This document shows, piece after piece, positions 47,205-58,259 of a stretch of DNA of 64,000 nucleotides (positions are counted from its first letter, which is position 1; each line of letters starts with the position of its first letter). The translations under genes and the position numbers were made by a program. The notes under the pieces were generated by a model. The model did not search any database and was not told where the DNA came from. It was given only the letters and a program-made list of their open reading frames with translations. The stretch is from Tricholomella constricta (lineage: Eukaryota; Basidiomycota; Agaricomycetes; Agaricales; Lyophyllaceae), in contig JAACJP010000015.1 of assembly GCA_013368375.1 (NCBI GenBank), positions 682,001 to 746,000 of the forward strand, read 5' to 3'.

Positions 47205-47415
47205 TTATTATGACCGAGGTCCGATACGCCGACGATGGGGATGCAGGCGAGTCGGTGACAGCCATTACGCCGCAGCGGTTGGTTGGGGACAGTGGCGATG
47301 ATGGTGGAGACGACGGCGATGACTTTGCGTACAAAAGACCCGTCATCCGTGATCGAGGGCTTTCGTGTTGGCTCCCAATAGAGTTCCTATCCTGTGTGGC
47401 TAAGTGAGGTAGTTA
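47205..47415 (+). pseudogene. Truncated duplicate of the last exon of the acidic-protein gene
   Basis: This stretch, encoding DSGDDGGDDGDDFAYKRPVI, matches exon 4 of the acidic gene at 45028-45117 (DDNDFAYKRPAI), and the similarity runs on into the 3' flank (CTATCCTGTGTGGCTAA). The upstream exons are absent. It marks the left part of the second unit of a tandem duplication. Confidence 0.75.
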
Positions 47416-47687
47416 GCATACTTACAAAGAATCATGCACGTTATGATATGTTTGGCACACTACTGTGTGATAGTATAATGTATAACGAATATTTCATCGC
47501 CAATATACGAGCACAAGTACATTGAAAATAGCTCCTTGAATTTATTAATCAGATGTTCTACCAAGTCCGGAAAGAGTAAACTTGATTGAAGAGAAATGTG
47601 GCGACGCAAGCATTGTTTACAATTTTGCAAGGTGAGGAATGTGAACGAGGAGAATGTCAGCGTTATGTTGAAAGATCTGAAATATGC

Positions 47688-48726
47688 TCAGATTTCCTCG
47701 TAATCTCCGTACTCGTTAATAAACTTTACTTGTGGCTGAGGATCAGTGAGAAAATCCTTGAAAGCAGGAATCCCTCGAATCCGTTGTAAGAAGTTCATTT
47801 TCCACTTTCGCATCCCCTCTTCGCAGCAGGTTATTTCGTAACGGCCAGAAGTGCGCATCACCGCATCCAAATCCTCCTCCCGAGGCACACCCGGAAATTT
47901 CAATACACTTTCAAGGACAATCGCCCAATGCTTGTGCCACATGTTACAACTGACAGTATGGCTCGGTAAATAGCTCTTGATGTTACTGAGTTCACGCTTC
48001 CACGTAGCGTAGTAGCGCAACTGTTCACAGAGCCGTAAGATCAACATTCTCGTGGAAAACAAAGGACACACCCATGCATAGACGACTTCAGGAGAGAGAG
48101 TCTTTATTCCCTGCGCCATTTCAGCCACCGTAACATATGGCGCAGCTTTATCACTCAAGTCTACGTAGTCGTGTATTACCGAATAATCGAGAATCTCGAG
48201 CGCGTGCTTAGGTAGAGTATCTCTGCAATCCAGGATCAATTAAAGAGGTTGTAGGAATCAAGGACGCATAAGTAGTAGTTACGCACGACATCGTCGAAGC
48301 ACAGATCTCCTGCGCCGGATACACCATGTACTTCTCCACTGCCTCAGACAGCTGTGCGAGTACATTGAAATCAAGTTTTGCCAAAGAGGGTTGCCGTCGT
48401 GGATACACAAATTGAAACAGAAGCTCAAGGACCGCCGCGTTCTCAGAGAGATCGACGATGGGAACTTCATTGCCCTGAGCAAACTCGATTGGCGGAAAGC
48501 CTCCTGTCGTCATCTCCAGATTCTTCGAGTGGATGTGGAAGACGACTTGGTCAGAGGAGCGGAAAATCAGATCTGCGTCGGGGGCGTTGACTGCCAGATC
48601 GATAAAGATCAGCTCGAGCAGATGTTGCATGAGGAGGAAGTAATTACAGATTTCAGATGTTCCAGCCAGGACGACAGGCTGATCGACATTCTGGGAGGGT
48701 GTGGAAGAGAGCACGGTCTGTTTCAT
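47688..48726 (-). CDS. BTB/POZ domain protein, tandem copy 2
   Basis: Same exon plan as copy 1 and strongly similar throughout: MKQTVLSSTPSQNVDQPV, intron of 57 nt, NAPDADLIFRSSDQVVFHIH, LLFQFVYPRRQPSLAKLDF, EKYMVYPAQEIC, LPKHALEILDYSVIHDYVDL, LRYYATWKRELSNI, and a divergent C-terminus (FINEYGDYEEI). The intron length differs by two bases between copies without breaking the frame, which supports the exon call. Both copies look functional. The role is unknown. Confidence 0.8.
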
Positions 48727-49175
48727 TGCTTCAAGACGTGAGTAGTGGAGGACAAGGTGCGACTGGTCTGCCTCGTGCGGTTCTGAAGTAAGACCAGTCC
48801 ACGTTGCTGTAAAGTTGTGATAGGCGCTCGCTCAATGGGCGCTTTTGTGAAGCAATTTCACACTTGAATCAAGCACACATGTACTTGCATGTAGCCGTCG
48901 ATGCGTATTCGACTTTTCACCGCACATGAAACGGGATCAGGCGATGAGAATGCACATCCTGTTCGTCCAGAGGGACGAGGCGGGTTTTGGAAGTAAAGGC
49001 TAAATTAATAGAGAATCGTGATCGATTATTGTTACAATTGAATACGCTGGGTATGAGGGGATGACTGTGCATTAAATCGATAAGTCATGCTATCTTAAGT
49101 GTTGAATAATCAAAGACTTGCGTTGAGCAACCAGAGGAACCCTCTTAAGATGCCACAGCTGGGCGCGTCGAGCGT

Positions 49176-50112
49176 CTAACAAAACTTTGTGAATGGAGGT
49201 ATGTCGCCAATTTGCTGTATGAAGTCTTTTTGCCATCGGTTTGCATCGTCTTTGCAACAAATGGACGCAAAGTGTGGTACGGAGATGACGGAGGCGATAG
49301 ATTCGTCATTCTTGACTCCCGCAAATTCTCCGAGGGCGAAGAAAATCTTTCGTTGGTACTCCGACCAGTTTGCACATTTATGACCATAGGGCGCGGTGAG
49401 AATGGCATGGCGTATCTTTGCATTCCATGTGTCATAGTATCGTATCTAAGAATAAGAATGTTTGGTTTCTGCAGCACATCCAAGTGTATATCGACTCACC
49501 CAGGCATGGAGGAGACCAGGCGGTAGCGACTTTAGGGATGAAGAAATCTTGGCCAATGTGACGAAAGGTGCTGCGCGGTTACTCAACAGAGGATAACCAT
49601 GTCTCATGGAGTATTCGAGGATGTCAAGTGCATGGTCAGGTAACGCTTTCCTGTATAACAATTATAAGAATACTCAAAGAAGAACCTCTGAGCAACAACG
49701 GACGTCATATATACATTGCAAATCTGCATAGCGGGGTAAACTTGGTACTTTTCCACGGCCTCCGCGAGTCGTGCGAGTGTGTCGAAGGGTAGCCCCTCTA
49801 GCAGTGGTTGCGAACGAGGATAGACGAATTGGAAGAGGAGTTCAAGCGTCGAAGCATCCTCAGTGATGTCGACGACCTGATCAGCGGGAGAGAATTCGGC
49901 AGGCGGGAAGCCGCCAGTTGTGATCTCAAGATTTCGAGCATGGATCCGGAACAAGACGTTGTCCGAGGAGCGAAACACAATGTCCGCATCGGGAGCATCA
50001 ACTAAATCGTCGCAAAGGTCAGAAGTCTGGAGCACACTGGCGTGATGCGCTTACAAAGTTCGGACGTTGAACTTGAGGGCCGATAGTCTTTCGTCGAGTA
50101 GTATGAGGGCAT
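49176..50112 (-). CDS. BTB/POZ domain protein, diverged copy 3
   Basis: A short first exon (MPSYYSTKDYRPSSSTSELF) is spliced to DAPDADIVFRSSDNVLFRIH, then ARNLEITTGGFPPAEF, TLELLFQFVYPRSQPLLEG, LAEAVEKYQVYPAMQICN, LPDHALDILEYSMRHGYPLL, a further intron, RYYDTWNAKIRHAIL, and a tail ending IGDIPPFTKFC before the stop at 49176-49178. Intact as far as I can see. It is clearly more distant from copies 1 and 2 than they are from each other. Confidence 0.75.
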
Positions 50113-50906
50113 CGTTCGTCGTTGGTAGCGGTCAAAGTTGGTAAAAAGGTGCTGGATCCCTGTCGTCAACCGCCTTTTTAAATGTCTGGTAATACGGCCT
50201 TATGACCTCGAGTACCGGAGCATACAGAAGAAGTTACGTCGCATTGGAGGCTGGGCATCGTCATGAAGAAGCCGACGTGACAGTGCAGGGAAAGCCAAGG
50301 GCCCAAAAAGGAAGTCCATCAGCGGAAAGAGAACGGACGATTGCAGTATACGTGAACACAACTGGAAAGATTCAACAGGAACTCGTTCAGAGGCGTTCAT
50401 GGTCAATCGCGCAGTATACTGGTCGATGAACACGAACTTCCAGTGAGGCTCTTCCTGGTAGGCTTGTGATGAGCTCCACAGGCGTGGATCACGGTTAACC
50501 TTTCCAGTGACATGTCAGTTTGAAAGTTGAAGCACGTCACCCCTCCGTATCCGCTTGGCATCAGAATTTTGGAGATTCATTCGACGAGGGGCTTTCAAGG
50601 GTCATCATCAGTCACGACCGTGGCCTGCATATCACCTCCGCTCAGAGAGAGTGAGGAGAGTTGGCACACACCTCTGTCGTTATAAGTAGCGGCGTGCGCT
50701 GCGCTTCCAATCGACACCCTCACGCTTAAGAGAGCCGAAGGTGGCCGCGTCGTCTTGAGCAAAGTTTGTGCAGCGTGTCAAACGCGAGGGAAAGCCAAGG
50801 AAGCGCGTGCGAAGTTTCAGTCGGAGATAACTCCAACAGGTTTGAAAGTTGAATTGAAGGTATGAATATTTCATAACATGAGGGAAGTCGTGGCAGGCGT
50901 TCTGCT
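50113..50906. other. Intergenic, no supported gene
   Basis: Short frames on both strands without recognisable content. Confidence 0.45.
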
Positions 50907-50929
50907 TTATATTGTAACCTTATAAGCAC

Positions 50930-51990
50930 AATCGCTGATAAATGAAAGGCCTGGGAATGTATAGAGCCACGCACCCAGCGACCCTACGAACGGAGCAATG
51001 GGGAAATGCGGAAAATTGTTCCATCGCAAAGTTTTTCTAGTGTTGTGCTTCATATGAGCAACAGCTCGGAGCGTCGGGGGGAAGCGTAATTGGTGACGAT
51101 ATCGACGGATCGCTTTTGGTACCTGCGATCTTGAGTTGTCCTTCTGATAATCACGCCAGCTAGGGCAGTCCCCGGAAATTTCGTTGAGGCCATGCGGATC
51201 GTGCATTCTTGATGGCAAAGGAGGAGATGGTCATGATATAGATTGCATTGACCCATCCACTATAATAGGGTAACTTCATCCAACCCGTCATTGTTCTTTC
51301 ATAGCGAGTGGTTAGAAGACCATACTCAAGCACGGAAAGTCTCTGGAGAGAGAGTATGATAAGGCGCGCTTCAAATAAGTGCCCAAGTGGCGCAGACGGC
51401 ACAGCAGAACTGGGTGAAGCTAAACAAAGGTCTGAACAGCGACCACGTTATCCGGTAGCGTCTGCCTGTAGAGAAAAGTAAGCTTGAGTGAGAAAACTTG
51501 ACTTGAGGTCTGTGATGAATTTTATGAGCGCCATATACATCTTGCACAGGCATCCCAATGTGAGTGAATCTGGTTTTCTTCTACCGCCCTCGCCAGCGCA
51601 TCGAAGTCTACACCATCTAAGGAGGCATGTGTAGGCGTTAAATAGAACAGAACATCATCTCCAGCGTCTTTGCGTCCTCAATGAGTTCAAAAATCTGATT
51701 GTCGGCTGAAACCCGGGTGGCGGTTACCCATCGCTTCCATCGTCGCGATTTTGGTTTGGTGCCAAAAAACAAACACTGTGAAAGAGGGTCGAAAGCCGAC
51801 ACCTGCGGCCTCAAAGTCCATCGAAAAGGGCGATGATGATGTACGATGAAAAAAATTCAGAAAATTTCGAAAATGTAATAGCCAGCTTCCTGTCCTCGAT
51901 GTTCGATTAAAGTTTGATGTCATCTCGCACCAGGTAGCACTTGTCATGTCTGTGGAGAGCAGAATCTGCAAGTGCGGCCTCATGTCAGAA
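50930..51990 (-). pseudogene. BTB/POZ gene remnant
   Basis: Minus-strand pieces in several frames line up with the BTB family order: EDAKTLEMMF, then LDGVDFDALARAVEE, then VLEYGLLTTRYE, LPYYSGWVNAIY and RWNNFPHFPIAPF, the last matching the end region of the intact copies. Stops and frame changes separate the pieces (for example a stop right after EMMFCSI), and I cannot find splices that repair them. Confidence 0.6.
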
Positions 51991-52375
51991 GTTTCTGCCT
52001 GTCGATGAGCGTCTGATGAACGCTTCTCAAAGTCTGCAGAAATTCTTTAACGTACCTGTAAATATCGCGATGCTCCTAATCATCCCTCCCCTAGCGAAGA
52101 AGTTGTATTCCAAGGGTTAAACCATAACGATATATATACGTAAGATATTTGAGAGCCCCAAAATCATATCAATGGGTGATAGATAGATTCGTAGATTGCG
52201 CGGGTCGTGACAGGTCATGAGAATCGTGAAGGAGCGTGAGTATGAACATGGACTGAGTGAGGAGGGGTATGCGCATGTACAAGCGTCGAAGCGCCACGAA
52301 GCGAATGAACCAGGGTATTTCCATGGAAAGAAAGATGGAGGGACTGAACACAGATCCAGATCCTGTCGTCCATGC
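51991..52375. other. 3' flank of the SAM-domain gene, no gene
   Basis: About 380 bp with no coding signal I can support. Probably contains the 3' UTR of the minus-strand SAM gene. Confidence 0.45.
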
Positions 52376-54997
52376 TCACTGTTTCCTCACCCCACGGGTA
52401 CCAACAACCCCCACTCCCCGCATGCCCTTTACGCCCCAGCGCATCAGGCCCCTCAGCATAATTGCACACATTCCAATTCCGAGTAGCAGCGCGTAGCGCC
52501 GTACAGACTTGGGGTAAAGCGTCTGTATCACCGCATCCCGGTCACCACGGCGGCGGCGTGTCGGGGATGCATCCGTATTGGCTTCATTAGTCCCAGCCGG
52601 AGCGCCCTCGTTAGCTGGCGCTGCGAGAAATTTTGCCAGTGGGACGCCTATAGCTGCGGGAATGACCGCACCAAGGGGCGTAGATAGGGCCCAGACGGCG
52701 AGAACACGGAGGCGGCGCACGACGCATGTTTTGGGGTCGGTTTCCTTTCCTTCGTTCATGCTTGTGCCCCTTTCCACATGTGCCTTCAAGATGATTTCCG
52801 GCTGCAACGATGCAGCCTCCAGGTCCTCCACGCGGCGTTCGACTTCCTCCAACCGGCCCTGGAGCACATTTAGCAGGCGCCGGTTCTCCTCAATCGACGA
52901 AGCCAAATGCTCTTCTAACTGCTCCTGCTCCTCCCTACGTCTCTTCGCGATGTCATTCTCCGCTTGTGTGGGCTGCTTCTGTGCCTGTGCCTCCCGCAGT
53001 TCCTGTACTTCTGCCTCTGCCAACTGAAGCTTACGTGCCATCTCCTCCGTCTCCAGCCTGGCCCTCTCCTTGTCTGCCTCTTGTTGCCACTCGGCCTTTG
53101 CATACTCGGCATCATGCCTAAGTCTCTCGCTCTCTTCCGCTCGCCGCATCGCCTGCTCCCTTTCCATCTGTTGCACCTCCTCTGGAGATAATCCCTCCCC
53201 GATCCCATCCGCATCCGCAAATGAGAAAAGCTCCCCGACACGCCTTGCCTGCTTCTTCCCCTGCCCCTGCGTCACCCGACCCGCACTCAACGAGATGCGC
53301 TGCGCCCCTTTACTAGTTCCCCTGCTGATGCTGTCGAATCGCTGTTGACTCCTGCCTAGCCCTCCGGCAAAAGCATCATCCTCTTCAACATGCTTCATCG
53401 TCAGCCCCATCACCGGCTCGTCTACCAGTGCCGCCGTACCCACACCCACTCCCCCTTCTAGCGCAAGCAGCTCCTCCACACTCAACTCCTCTTCCACAAC
53501 TTGAGATCGTTGTGTATGTGCCAGCGTCGGAGGTGGTGGTACAGGCGGAGCGCGTTTGACAGTCTCCCCAAGCCCGAAATCCATCTCCCACGCCGCAGCA
53601 CCCTCGACGGCCTTCCGCCCCTTTTTCTTGCCCCTATCCTTCTCACGCCGGCTGGTGTTCACGAACGCATCGGCTGGGACACTACCGTCGGCTACAGCAT
53701 CAGCGTTGAGCACGGCGATGAGATCGTCCATTGTCATCTCGCCGGACATGTTCTTCGCATCAGTGGCTTGATTAACCCTTTGCTCGTCCTCGTTCGTGAG
53801 CGTGGGAGCGGATCGCAGAGAGGGGTGGGAAGGAAGGGAGGGAAGTGGTCTATAAGTGTTGCCGTTGCCGGTCGCATGCGGAGTGGTGTGGAGCATTCCA
53901 TTGCCATTGCCCGTAGCTTGCGGTGTGTTAAACGGCGAGGACAGCGACGGCGGAAATGACGAGGTAGGGAGGAGCAGGGGACCGCCAGATGGCGGCGGAA
54001 AGGGTAGTAGATGCTCATTTCCAGTACTTTGCGGCTGTTGAAAATAAGGCTCGTCGAAGCTGTCAACGCTGCTTGTGCTTCCGCTGCGCTCCCGTACTCC
54101 GTGGCCTTCATCGACGCTTGAAGAACGCTCGAAGGACGCAACCATCCCGTGTACGCGGCCATTAGGCCTGTAACGACGCTTTCTGCGGCCGCTGAGCGAG
54201 GATGCAGAGGAGATGGAGGAGGAAGATAGGTAGGCTTCATCTTCGTCGTTTGGGAGGGGAAGTGGACGCGATTTGGAAGGAGAGACGGACAGGCGGCCAC
54301 TTGTCGTGCCAAGATCAGTCGTCTCAAAGCTATGCTGCGGCCATATGCGATCGTTGAGAACTGATTTACGCAGCTGTCGGGACGCAGCCAGCAGAAGTGA
54401 GCGCTGCCACTGTTGGCTGACACCGTAACTGTTCAAGAATTGTCAACGACACTGAAGCGATATAGTGGCATTTTTTTTCGATACTCACGCATCAAGAACG
54501 CCCTCGTCGAATCGAAGAAAAGCCCTGCCGGTGATCTCATGTTCCTTCACGAACTCCGCGATCTCTGGGACATTTGCAGCCAGCTGCTCTGGTGTCCATG
54601 ATTTCGGGTTCGCATTGGAGTCGGACAATTCAGCAGGAAGAGTGTCGGCCCTAGATCGCGTATGTCCAGGCGCAGGCTTCTGTTGATAGTACAGCTCCTC
54701 GGGTGGTACAGGCAACGGACGTGGGATATCATCCGTCAGGCTCCGGCTGTAACGATGGCGCGATCCACGTTCAGAATGGCCTCTGTGGGATGCTTTCGTC
54801 GGCGATGGTGATGGTGAGACAGGAACATAGTGGTTGTGCGAGAGGGAAACAGAGCTGGAGGTCGTTGCTGACCGCGAGAGGATCCCGGTGGACGTTGTCT
54901 TGATAGCATATGGATGAGGGTTCGCCTTCAGCCCCTCAGGTAGAGCAACTCCAGGTTTCGTCGGCGACGACGGCCGCGATGAGGACGGTACGCTCAT
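52376..54997 (-). CDS. SAM-domain, coiled-coil protein with C-terminal membrane segments
   Basis: Two exons (54489-54997 and 52376-54428, intron 60 nt) give 853 aa. The N-terminus is Ser/Pro-rich. A SAM-like domain spans the splice: SWTPEQLAANVPEIAEFVKE, EITGRAFLRFDEGVLDAYGV, WQRSLLLAASRQLRK. The long middle is disordered (many Pro/Ser/Gly), followed by a charged coiled coil of about 150 residues (EQAMRRAEESERLRHDAEYA onwards). Near the end are two hydrophobic stretches, VLAVWALSTPLGAVIPAAIG and RYALLLGIGMCAIML, with a short basic tail. I recognise the layout but no named fungal protein. The start at 54997 is the first ATG in frame. An upstream exon is possible. Confidence 0.72.
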
Positions 54998-55411
54998 CGT
55001 CGAAGACGTTGTCAAAGGGGTCGCCAGGAACGCCGGATCGTCACGGTCACCGCTCACATGAATATCACCTGTCACGCACTCAGGGGCGCGACCGAGTTCC
55101 GAAAAACCTCGGCTTGTCCGTATTGATAGTGTAACTGTGTGTATCTACAATGTACATTGAGGTTAACGTTGCGGTTAGGGATAGGAGGCCTTGATGGCAA
55201 CTCAAATAACTGTGTCTTCAAATTATCTGGCTTGCGAACATTTCATCGCGTTAGTGGAGATCTACCATCAAAATGCAGCTTCATTTCCCCATGAACGAAG
55301 ACACACTGGCATCCATTCGTCGTGGATACTTGAATAGACAATAACGGAGGTCCGAAAAGCTTTTTTGATGAAATGGACGACTGGAAATGAGACTGATCTC
55401 GAGGATTACAT

Positions 55412-55753
55412 TAGGGCTGCACACCGTCCGTCATACGGCCACGGCCGTACACTTCACGGCCGTGGACCGTGTTGCTCAGAGGATGCACGGTACGGCAACG
55501 GTACGGCCGTATACCGTGTTTATTGATTGACGGCCGGCCATCGGTCCCTTGAAGTACAAAAGTCAATGCATCAAAGTGAGTATTTAGCATGTATATAAAC
55601 TTACGGTCACATATGAAGCTGAAAAAGCATCGCGTTACAGAGCCGTACAAAAGCCGTATGATGGAAAAGGTCCCGAGATCCTCGACGGTACGGCACGGTG
55701 GCCGTATTACGGTGCCGTACAACCGTGTTTGTACGGCACGGTGTGCAGCCCTA
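55412..55753. mobile_element. hAT-type MITE, 342 bp, with 8-bp target duplication GATTACAT
   Basis: The ends are perfect inverted repeats TAGGGCTGCACACCGT and ACGGTGTGCAGCCCTA. Exactly outside on both sides is GATTACAT (55404-55411 and 55754-55761), an 8-bp duplication as made by hAT-superfamily transposases. Terminal TAGGG/CCCTA also fits hAT. The interior is rich in ACGGCCGTAC and CACGGCCGT palindromes near both ends and has no coding capacity, so it must be mobilised in trans. Confidence 0.9.
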
Positions 55754-55761
55754 GATTACAT

Positions 55762-56514
55762 TTGCCGTTAGCAGAAAAAATCATAAGAATGTTATTGTGG
55801 AGGACGCGTGAAAAATATAACGAAGGTCTCTGAAACACACACCTGTCGATACATCGAGGTACTCCAACGTCCAAGCTCCTTTTCCCTGGGGACCCACTGG
55901 ATTCGCATGAGCTTTCTGGATGTGTTTTGTGTTTTGTAACGAAAAACGCAGTTTGTTGACTCCAGGAATGGTAATATTCAGCGAGAAAGGAGAACACATG
56001 GTCGCCAGGCAGCGGCTCACTGTTTCGCAGCAAACGCTAACGTCAACCCACATGCCTCGCTTTCATGCTTGACCTGAGAGCAGTAAATGCATAGTAGAAC
56101 ATAGGGCTAAAGCTTACTTACAAGGATCGCGTGGTTAAATTTTCGTGGAGTTTGTGAAATGTGGAAACCCTGCTCGCCTCGACAACGACTTTCAAGCAAC
56201 ATACCCAAGACACATGGTAAATTCCGAATGAGAAATTATCTCACTCAGTATTCACACGGAATTGTACCCAGCTCTGGATCGATGCGTTCAGGCCAGCAGT
56301 GTGTTTTGCCACAGATCAGGGCATATGAATACACACAGCTTAGCGCATTCTGGAATCATCTCCCCTTTCGATAGAATTATGGCTTCGAATAGAAGACGGT
56401 CCGCGACAGGCAACAACATTGAGCAGTGCACAGCACAAGTTGGAGCCGAGACGCATTCGGCGATGAAAAATGCTCCAGCTTGCCGTTGAAGCAATAAATA
56501 CAACACAGCTCAAC
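55762..56514. other. Intergenic 3' flank of the AlkB-like gene
   Basis: No gene recognised. Short minus-strand frames here have no domain content. Confidence 0.45.
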
Positions 56515-57491
56515 TCAATAAACGAGCTGCCGAAATGTGAGACTAATTCGCCCCTTTTTCACATTGGGTTCCCTGTGCAATATGGATGAACCCATCACAC
56601 AGGAGGGATGAGCACAACTTACTTGGGAATTTCATGTTTCCAAAACCGTTGCGTGTCGCCTTGCATGACCACTAAAGACCCCGGCTCCAATGTCCATCGC
56701 TTTTTTAGTACAGAGGCATTAGATACGGTGTTTTGGGCCTCTGTGGAACTTCGGTGGGCGGGGGCGTCTCGTTGTTTTTTGGCAGGTGACTGATTTATCT
56801 GCTTGGAGCGTTTGGGCGCGTCATGGGTCATGATGAAAGTTCGAGGTGCGCCAAGGGACAGAGATGCGATCACTCTCCAATCACTAGAATGAGATACACA
56901 AAGCATTCACTGGCCCTTGCCTCACCGATTCTCCAGGTTGTCTCGATGGTTACCGATATAGACGGTTCCGTCCTCGTAAAGGTTGAGCAGGACATGGTTG
57001 AACGTCACCCCGAGCTTTCCTTCCACCTTGTCCTGGATACTCCGTAGTAGGGATGGGTATTCGTACTTCATATCCACCATCTGGCCGCTGTACTTCAACG
57101 TAAGCGTCGGCTCTGTCGCGTATGCTATGAATTACGATGCTTAACTTCAAGGTGGGTAGATAAGAGATAGTCCTGTGTTAAACGCACCTGCAATCTTCCT
57201 GGACTGCAAGACCTCCTTTCCGTAGACCTTCAACATCGGTTGATACCCTGAAAACGTTATTACGAAACGCGTAAGTCAAGCCGCACACTATGATTATCAT
57301 ATAGACGTGCAGCTGTCCAGCTCGATGAGACCTGTATACCACTCGGCGGCGGTTGTTTCGTCGACGAAAGAAGGTACATAAAAGACTTCAGCATCAGGCA
57401 TGTCTGTGAGCTGACAATCCTGGATATTCTTGACTTTTTCAAGTTCAGAGTCTGATATTTCTTGCCGTGCACGTTTCGCATGTCGAACCAT
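56515..57491 (-). CDS. AlkB-like 2-oxoglutarate/Fe(II) dioxygenase (ALKBH2/3-type)
   Basis: AlkB enzymes remove alkyl groups from DNA or RNA bases by oxidation. The first exon begins MVRHAKRARQEISDSELEKV. Key parts follow in order: AEVFYVPSFVDETTAAEWY, WYQPMLKVYGKEVLQSRKIA, the FNHVLLNLYEDGTVYIGNHRD strand with the HxD iron ligands, VIASLSLGAPRTFIM, and after an insert of about 40 polar residues GSLVVMQGDTQRFWKHEIPK with the second His. The final exon ends GRISLTFRQLVY. The expected Trp of WYQPML is made only if the first intron uses a GC donor (T|GCACGT...CAG|GG). The insert before the last His (residues SKQINQSPAKKQRDAP) is typical of fungal members. Confidence 0.87.
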
Positions 57492-58259
57492 GATTAGGAT
57501 CTACAGGAATGAATCAATGTCGTTAGGTGACTCTGCGATGGTCCGAAACTCTGGAGTTGGCGTCAGAGCAAAGTTTGAACCAACTTCAAACAAATGCAAA
57601 TCTCACGCCACTTTGTAGTGTTACGGGCCCTGACTCTCTGCAGCGTAGCTTGACCGACTGCTGCAGTATAAACCGCCTTCATCATCATCAATTTCCTACC
57701 CATCGACCGCGGGCTCGCGATGGCTGACCTCAATGATCTACTTCAGTAATTAAGGCATTCGACAAGAGTCTTTGAGACAGACGTGGCGAGTTGACAACTT
57801 AGAAGCGCTTTTCGCCGTCACGGTATCAAACGCCTCCTGCATCTCCTCAGGGAGAGTACATCCCTTTTGGGGAAGTGGTAGTATGGGTGTGTGGATGGTG
57901 GATATCTCTGCGTAAGTCACCCATATCTACCAATTGAGATCCTTCTAACATATATTGGACTTGTTTATAGGTAACATTTGCGGCAATTCGTGATCGGCTG
58001 AAACAGCGTCAGGAACACATTCGTTTAAACTGCCCCTATTACCGACATTTTCAGACCGTCATTCTGCAACCAGATAGCGCTCCTACTGCTCACACCCATA
58101 AAACCGAACCTATAACGGTTCGTCCCACTTTCGCATCTCCAATCAGACAAACTAAGTCCGAAACCTCAGACCTTCATTGAGCCAGCACAACGCCCTGCCA
58201 TACATCATAAGGAGGTTCAAACTTGTACGGCAAGTCCGATTTTTCCTACTCGCAGCCCC
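57492..58259. other. Intergenic, no clear gene
   Basis: Short frames only. A plus-strand reading from about 57975 (RDRLKQRQEHIRLNCPYYRH) might be an upstream piece of the BTB pseudogene that follows, but no splice chain is convincing. Confidence 0.4.
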
